Of a DNA stretch of 64,000 nucleotides, positions 60,233 through 64,000 are shown piece by piece. A program made the position numbers and the translations under genes. The stretch is from Polyangiaceae bacterium (lineage in GTDB: Bacteria; Myxococcota_A; Polyangia; Polyangiales; Polyangiaceae). Positions within the stretch are counted from its first letter, which is position 1. Every line of letters starts with the position of its first letter. The stretch is from contig JADJRH010000001.1 in NCBI GenBank assembly GCA_016712345.1, positions 2,914,001 through 2,978,000 of the forward strand. Reading direction: 5' to 3'. The notes beneath the pieces were generated by a model that had not been told where the DNA came from, searched no databases, and worked only from the letters and a program-made list of their open reading frames with translations.

Positions 60233-63200
60233 CTACGCTTGAATATTCGCTGAAGCGACGAGGGAGATTTTTACGTTTTCTTCGTCCATTTCAACGAAGA
60301 GGGGCTTTTCACCGGCGTTGCCGAACACCACCTGAAGAGCCAATGTTTCGCGCTTCAACATGTCCATGTTTGCTTCAATGGCGGCACGCAGCACCGGCGT
60401 TGAATCGAGCGTGAGCGTGATGCGGTCGGCCACGTGCAAACCCGATGTTTTGCGCAGATCTTGAATAGCGCGAATGGCTTCGCGAACAAGACCTTCATAC
60501 TTTAACTCTGTTGTGACTTCGGTGCTGATGAGCACTTGCACCTTGGGTGAATCGCCGAGCGACCAGCCTTTCACAGCCGCTTTTCGAACATTCACTTCAT
60601 CGGGCCCCAATGTGACGGTGCCTGTATCAATGGTGAGATCGAGCGGCGATCCTTCGCGGTAATGGCTCAGATCGCCGGCGGTGAGTTTTTTGAGTGCCGC
60701 AAATACTTTTTGAGCATCTTTGCCGAAGCGCGGGCCGATTTTTTTGGAGTTGGCGCTCACCCCAAGTTCGAGAAGAGTGGCAACGTCGTCTCTGTATTCA
60801 ATGGCTTTGACGTTTAGCTCTTCAAAGATTTGAGGCTCCAAATCGGCCAGATCTTTGGGCGATGTACCCTCCGGCAATTTGATAACGAGTGTTTGGAGCG
60901 GTTGGCGAATTTTGATTTTCGCCTCTTCGCGCGCCTGCCGCCCGCGTTCAACAACCTCCAATAGAATGTCCATTCGCTTGGCGAGCGCTTCGTCGATGTA
61001 GTCACCTTTTGCCGTGGGGAACGCGCGATGGTGTACACTTTCTTCAGAACCCGGCACCGCGTTGCGAACCAGGTTTTGGTACATTTCTTCGGTCACGAAT
61101 GGCAATACAGGGGCGAGGATTTCACACAGCGTTACCAATACTTCATAGAGTGTTTGATAAGCGGCTGTTTTATCGGATCCGGCTTCACTCTTCCAGAAAC
61201 GGCGGCGACTGCGGCGAACATACCAGTTGGACAGGTCTTCTAAAAACCTGTCCGTATGCCGCATAAACGTGTGAACGTGGTAGTTTTGATAACCGTCGTG
61301 GGCGGCTGCAACAAGCCTTTGCAAACTGCCCAAGATCCAACGATCGAGCACGTTGCGCTCTGAAAGGGGAACGGGCGCCGATGAAGGATCGAAGTTGTCG
61401 ACGTTGGCGTAGGTAACAAAGAAGCTGTAAACGTTCCAAAGCGTAATGAGCTTTTTGCGGGCTTCCGCAATGGATTTGTAACCGAACAACAGGTTTTGAT
61501 CGGGAATGTGGCTCGCATAAAGCCAGCGCATTGCGTCGACGCCTTCTTTATTAGCGGCTTCATTAAACTCAATGGCATTGCCCCAACTCTTATGCATTTC
61601 GCGGCCGTCTTCGGCCTTCATTAAGGCGTAACCAAAAAGCGTTTTAAACGGTGCGCGGCCGGCGAGCACTGTGCTCATGGCCAAGATCGAATAAAACCAG
61701 TTGCGGAATTGGCCGGGGAAACTCTCAGTCACAAGTTCGGCCGGAAACCACTTGGCCCAATAATCGCGGTCGGTGGAGTAATTCATTGTCGAGAACCCGA
61801 CAATGCCGGCATCGAGCCAGGGATTGCCCACATCTTTAATGCGATTGGCAATGCCATTGCACTTGCTGCATTTGATTTTTACGCCGTCGATCCAAGGGCG
61901 ATGAGGCGAGTTGCCTTCAAACTCGGCCCAACCCGCCACGGCGCGTTCTTTGAGTTCTTCACGCCCGCCGACAACATCGAATTGTCCGCAACCCTCACAG
62001 ATGAAGATGGGCAATGCGAGGCCCCAATAGCGCTTTTTGGAGATCATCCAATGCTCCATGTTGTGGAGCCAATCGAGTTCACGATCGAGGCCGTACCCCG
62101 GAATCCAACGTGCCTGTTTGGCGGAGTCGATGATTTGATAACGGAGGTTTTGGGCTTTTTCTTCGGGCGTTACTTCATCATCGGGCTTGTCGAGTTTTTC
62201 ACCCATCGAGATGAACCACTCGTCAACGAGGCGAAACACCACTTCACTGCTGCAACGCCAGCAAACAGGGTAGGAGTGTTTGTAATCTTCGCGTTTATAA
62301 AGCATGCCGCGCTCTTTGAGCATGGCAACAACGTCCTGAGCCACTTCACCCGCTGCTCGGCCTGTGAACGGCCCAAAACCGGGCAAAAACTGGCCCAATT
62401 CATCAAGCGGGGCAACAACGGCGAGGCCGCGTTCTTTACCCAGTTGAAAGTCTTCTTTGCCGCAGCCGGGCGCAATGTGCACAACGCCGGTGCCGTCGGA
62501 CTCCAATACTTCTGTCCAGGCAACTACTTTATGAACAACGTCTTTTTGGGCCGGGAGATCGGCAAACGGTGATTCATAAGTGAGGCCCTCAAGCGCGGCG
62601 CCTTTGATACGATCGATAATTTCATAAGCGCCTTTTTCTTTGAGGATTTGCTCACGCGCTTCCATTACGTACACAATTTCATTGCCCTGTTTCACCTTGA
62701 GATAGGTTTTGTCGGGGTGAACTGCGGCGGCGACGTTGGATGTGAGTGTCCAGGGAGTGGTTGTCCATGCGAGGAGCGACTCACCGGGCCGGTCTTTTAG
62801 GCGGAATCGAACATAAGGTGAGAGGTGTGTGATCTCTCTGTATCCTTCGGTCGCAATTTCATGCTGCGACAGGCCTGTTCCACAACGGCCGCACCAGGGC
62901 ATGACGTCGGTGCCTTTATAAACCCACCCTCTTTCGTGGCATTTCTTTAAAAATGCCCAGATGGTGTAGTTGTTTTCATCGCTCATTGTGTAATACGAAT
63001 TGGACCAATCCATCCAATAGCCGAGGCGAATGGATTGTTGGGTTTGCACGGCGGCAAACCGGCGGGCGCGCTCTTTACATTTTTCTACGAACTCGGCGAT
63101 TCCGAATTGTTCGATATCGCGCTTTGACTTGAACTTGAGTTCTTTCTCAACTTCAACTTCTACCCAGAGTCCCTGGCAGTCAAAGCCGTTTTGATAACGC

Positions 63201-63439
63201 AGCTCGCGGCCGAGCATTGCGTTGTATCGATTAAACATGTCTTTGTAACTGCGGCCCCAGGCGTGGTGTACACCCATGGGGTTATTGGCGGTAATGGGTC
63301 CGTCCAAAAAAGACCACGGGGGTTTGCCTCGGTTTTTCTCGCGCAACTTCTCAAAGGAGCGTTCTTCTTCCCAGAACTTGAGGGTGCGTTGCTCCAGAGC
63401 GGGCAGATCGAGCTTGGCGGGGACTTCGCGATAGCGCAT
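60233..63439 (-). CDS. ileS: Isoleucyl-tRNA synthetase, eukaryote-like type
   Basis: 1068 residues. The class I HIGH motif appears as GPITANNPMGVHHAWGRSYKD (PMGVHH) and KMSKS as GREMHKSWGN, both known variants of one IleS subtype. The editing domain with TTTPWTLTSNVAAAV and GVVHIAPGCGKEDF is present. CxxC pairs occur at PWCGRCGT, PVCWRCSS, FICEGCG and KCSKCN. The C-terminal part ends with EMDEENVKISLV, typical of the long, eukaryote-like (often mupirocin-resistant) group. It charges tRNA-Ile. AGGAACC precedes the ATG. Confidence 0.96.
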   Translation of the reverse strand: MRYREVPAKLDLPALEQRTLKFWEEERSFEKLREKNRGKPPWSFLDGPITANNPMGVHHAWGRSYKDMFNRYNAMLGRELRYQNGFDCQGLWVEVEVEKELKFKSKRDIEQFGIAEFVEKCKERARRFAAVQTQQSIRLGYWMDWSNSYYTMSDENNYTIWAFLKKCHERGWVYKGTDVMPWCGRCGTGLSQHEIATEGYREITHLSPYVRFRLKDRPGESLLAWTTTPWTLTSNVAAAVHPDKTYLKVKQGNEIVYVMEAREQILKEKGAYEIIDRIKGAALEGLTYESPFADLPAQKDVVHKVVAWTEVLESDGTGVVHIAPGCGKEDFQLGKERGLAVVAPLDELGQFLPGFGPFTGRAAGEVAQDVVAMLKERGMLYKREDYKHSYPVCWRCSSEVVFRLVDEWFISMGEKLDKPDDEVTPEEKAQNLRYQIIDSAKQARWIPGYGLDRELDWLHNMEHWMISKKRYWGLALPIFICEGCGQFDVVGGREELKERAVAGWAEFEGNSPHRPWIDGVKIKCSKCNGIANRIKDVGNPWLDAGIVGFSTMNYSTDRDYWAKWFPAELVTESFPGQFRNWFYSILAMSTVLAGRAPFKTLFGYALMKAEDGREMHKSWGNAIEFNEAANKEGVDAMRWLYASHIPDQNLLFGYKSIAEARKKLITLWNVYSFFVTYANVDNFDPSSAPVPLSERNVLDRWILGSLQRLVAAAHDGYQNYHVHTFMRHTDRFLEDLSNWYVRRSRRRFWKSEAGSDKTAAYQTLYEVLVTLCEILAPVLPFVTEEMYQNLVRNAVPGSEESVHHRAFPTAKGDYIDEALAKRMDILLEVVERGRQAREEAKIKIRQPLQTLVIKLPEGTSPKDLADLEPQIFEELNVKAIEYRDDVATLLELGVSANSKKIGPRFGKDAQKVFAALKKLTAGDLSHYREGSPLDLTIDTGTVTLGPDEVNVRKAAVKGWSLGDSPKVQVLISTEVTTELKYEGLVREAIRAIQDLRKTSGLHVADRITLTLDSTPVLRAAIEANMDMLKRETLALQVVFGNAGEKPLFVEMDEENVKISLVASANIQA

Positions 63440-63663
63440 GGCGGTTCCTCAATAGGACAAACCCTTGAAAGATGTCACGGACCATTCGCCCACAAGGCGC
63501 TTAACGGGTGGCCGACTGTGAGAGCGAGGTTTCGACCAGCAGCTCGAACGAGGCTCACTTTGGGGGAAAGCGCTTATTTTTGTGGGGGATTTGCGCGCTT
63601 GTGAACTGGGCACGTTCTTGATCGGAACGATCTTTGAAGTTGGTGTACTAGCATGCCGGCACA

Positions 63664-64000
63664 ATGAAAATCCGGCATGGTCTAAGGCCAGTCCTCGCCA
63701 TGGGCTTGTTTGCCTATGCGCTCATTCCAGGGAACGTGGGCGCCCAAGCGCAGGGTGTACACACGGGGGCGTTGCGTTGGACGGCTGAAACGCCGGACTT
63801 AATGGTGGATGCGGCCATTCTGCGCGCAAAAGGCGGCGGGGACGACGCGCTTGCTGGGCTTGTAATGGCGTCGTTTTTGGATGATCGGGCGGCGTTTGGA
63901 CGGGCGCGAAACGGGCTTGATGCGATCGCGGCGTCGGCTTCGCCGTTGGCCGATGATGCGCGCTGGCTTTCGGCGCGTTTAAAGCCCGATCCGAAGAGTG
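63664..64000 (+). CDS. Exported protein, N-terminal part
   Basis: Frame open to the right window edge; 112 codons seen. MKIRHGLRPVLAMGLFAYAL is a signal peptide, with cleavage probably after GAQAQ. The mature start (LRWTAETPDLMVDAAIL, then DDRAAFGRARNGLDAIAASA) is helical, of a type that could begin a tetratricopeptide or lytic-transglycosylase protein, but too little is visible to decide. Confidence 0.6.
   Translation, partial: MKIRHGLRPVLAMGLFAYALIPGNVGAQAQGVHTGALRWTAETPDLMVDAAILRAKGGGDDALAGLVMASFLDDRAAFGRARNGLDAIAASASPLADDARWLSARLKPDPKS

Overview
The window looks like chromosome from a Myxococcota bacterium, probably class Polyangia. The reasons are the many secreted lipoproteins with Gly/Ser/Thr-rich linkers after the lipobox, Cys-rich DUF4215-type repeats, a Hanks kinase with a C-terminal membrane anchor, and a DnaA/MraZ-type dcw locus of delta-proteobacterial style. 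Base composition is moderately GC-rich (estimated by eye). No rRNA, tRNA, CRISPR array or recognisable transposase gene was found.

Layout. 1-3.1 kb: end of a type VI secretion-like cluster (VgrG/DUF3540-like tail, accessory protein, PP2C phosphatase), broken off at a repeat-filled junction. 3.2-12.4 kb: small operons (Cys-rich lipoprotein; Crp-like regulator, tsaB and a VWA-like lipoprotein; yacG, a beta-barrel protein and a degenerate PrsW-like protein; FAD oxidoreductase plus ECF41-like sigma factor). 12.4-15 kb: repeats around dnaJ, including tandem copies of the dnaJ 3' end. 15.0-32.5 kb: the dcw cluster on the minus strand, mraZ-rsmH-ftsL-ftsI-murE-murF-mraY-murD-ftsW-murG-murC-ftsQ, tightly overlapped, then ftsA and ftsZ with their own leaders. 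An MraZ-operator-like site and a DnaA-box cluster lie upstream. 33.0-44.3 kb: a STAND/DUF234 ATPase, a pseudo-receiver regulator with pdxA and an M14 peptidase, a Pro/Tyr/Gln-rich membrane protein, gpsA, signal peptidase I (frame apparently broken), and a threonine-dehydrogenase-like SDR. 44.4-54.1 kb: surface lipoproteins with Cys-rich repeats and a VWA domain, a TPR protein and a Ser/Thr kinase; the last lipoprotein gene carries an in-frame amber codon. 54.1-56.5 kb: tandem arrays, then ferredoxin, a lipid-domain-like protein and isochorismatase-family hydrolase. 56.6-64 kb: a beta-propeller-like lipoprotein, another structured repeat cluster, an esterase, a small secreted protein, ileS, and the start of one more secreted protein.

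The main unexplained signal is repetitive and structural. (1) A 113-nt element at about 2.4-2.7 kb and 54.5 kb folds into one long hairpin, and its copies differ by compensatory changes in the stems; its 5' arm alone is amplified as a 48-bp tandem array and its remainder as a 99-bp array. (2) A second, unrelated family at 58.2-58.9 kb shows the same plan (71-bp tandem 5' arms, covarying stems). (3) The palindrome GTGTACAC occurs 25 times, against about one expected. (4) pdxA contains two perfect 22-23-bp inverted repeats inside its coding sequence. These point to active hairpin-forming repeat families, or structured RNAs, in this genome.
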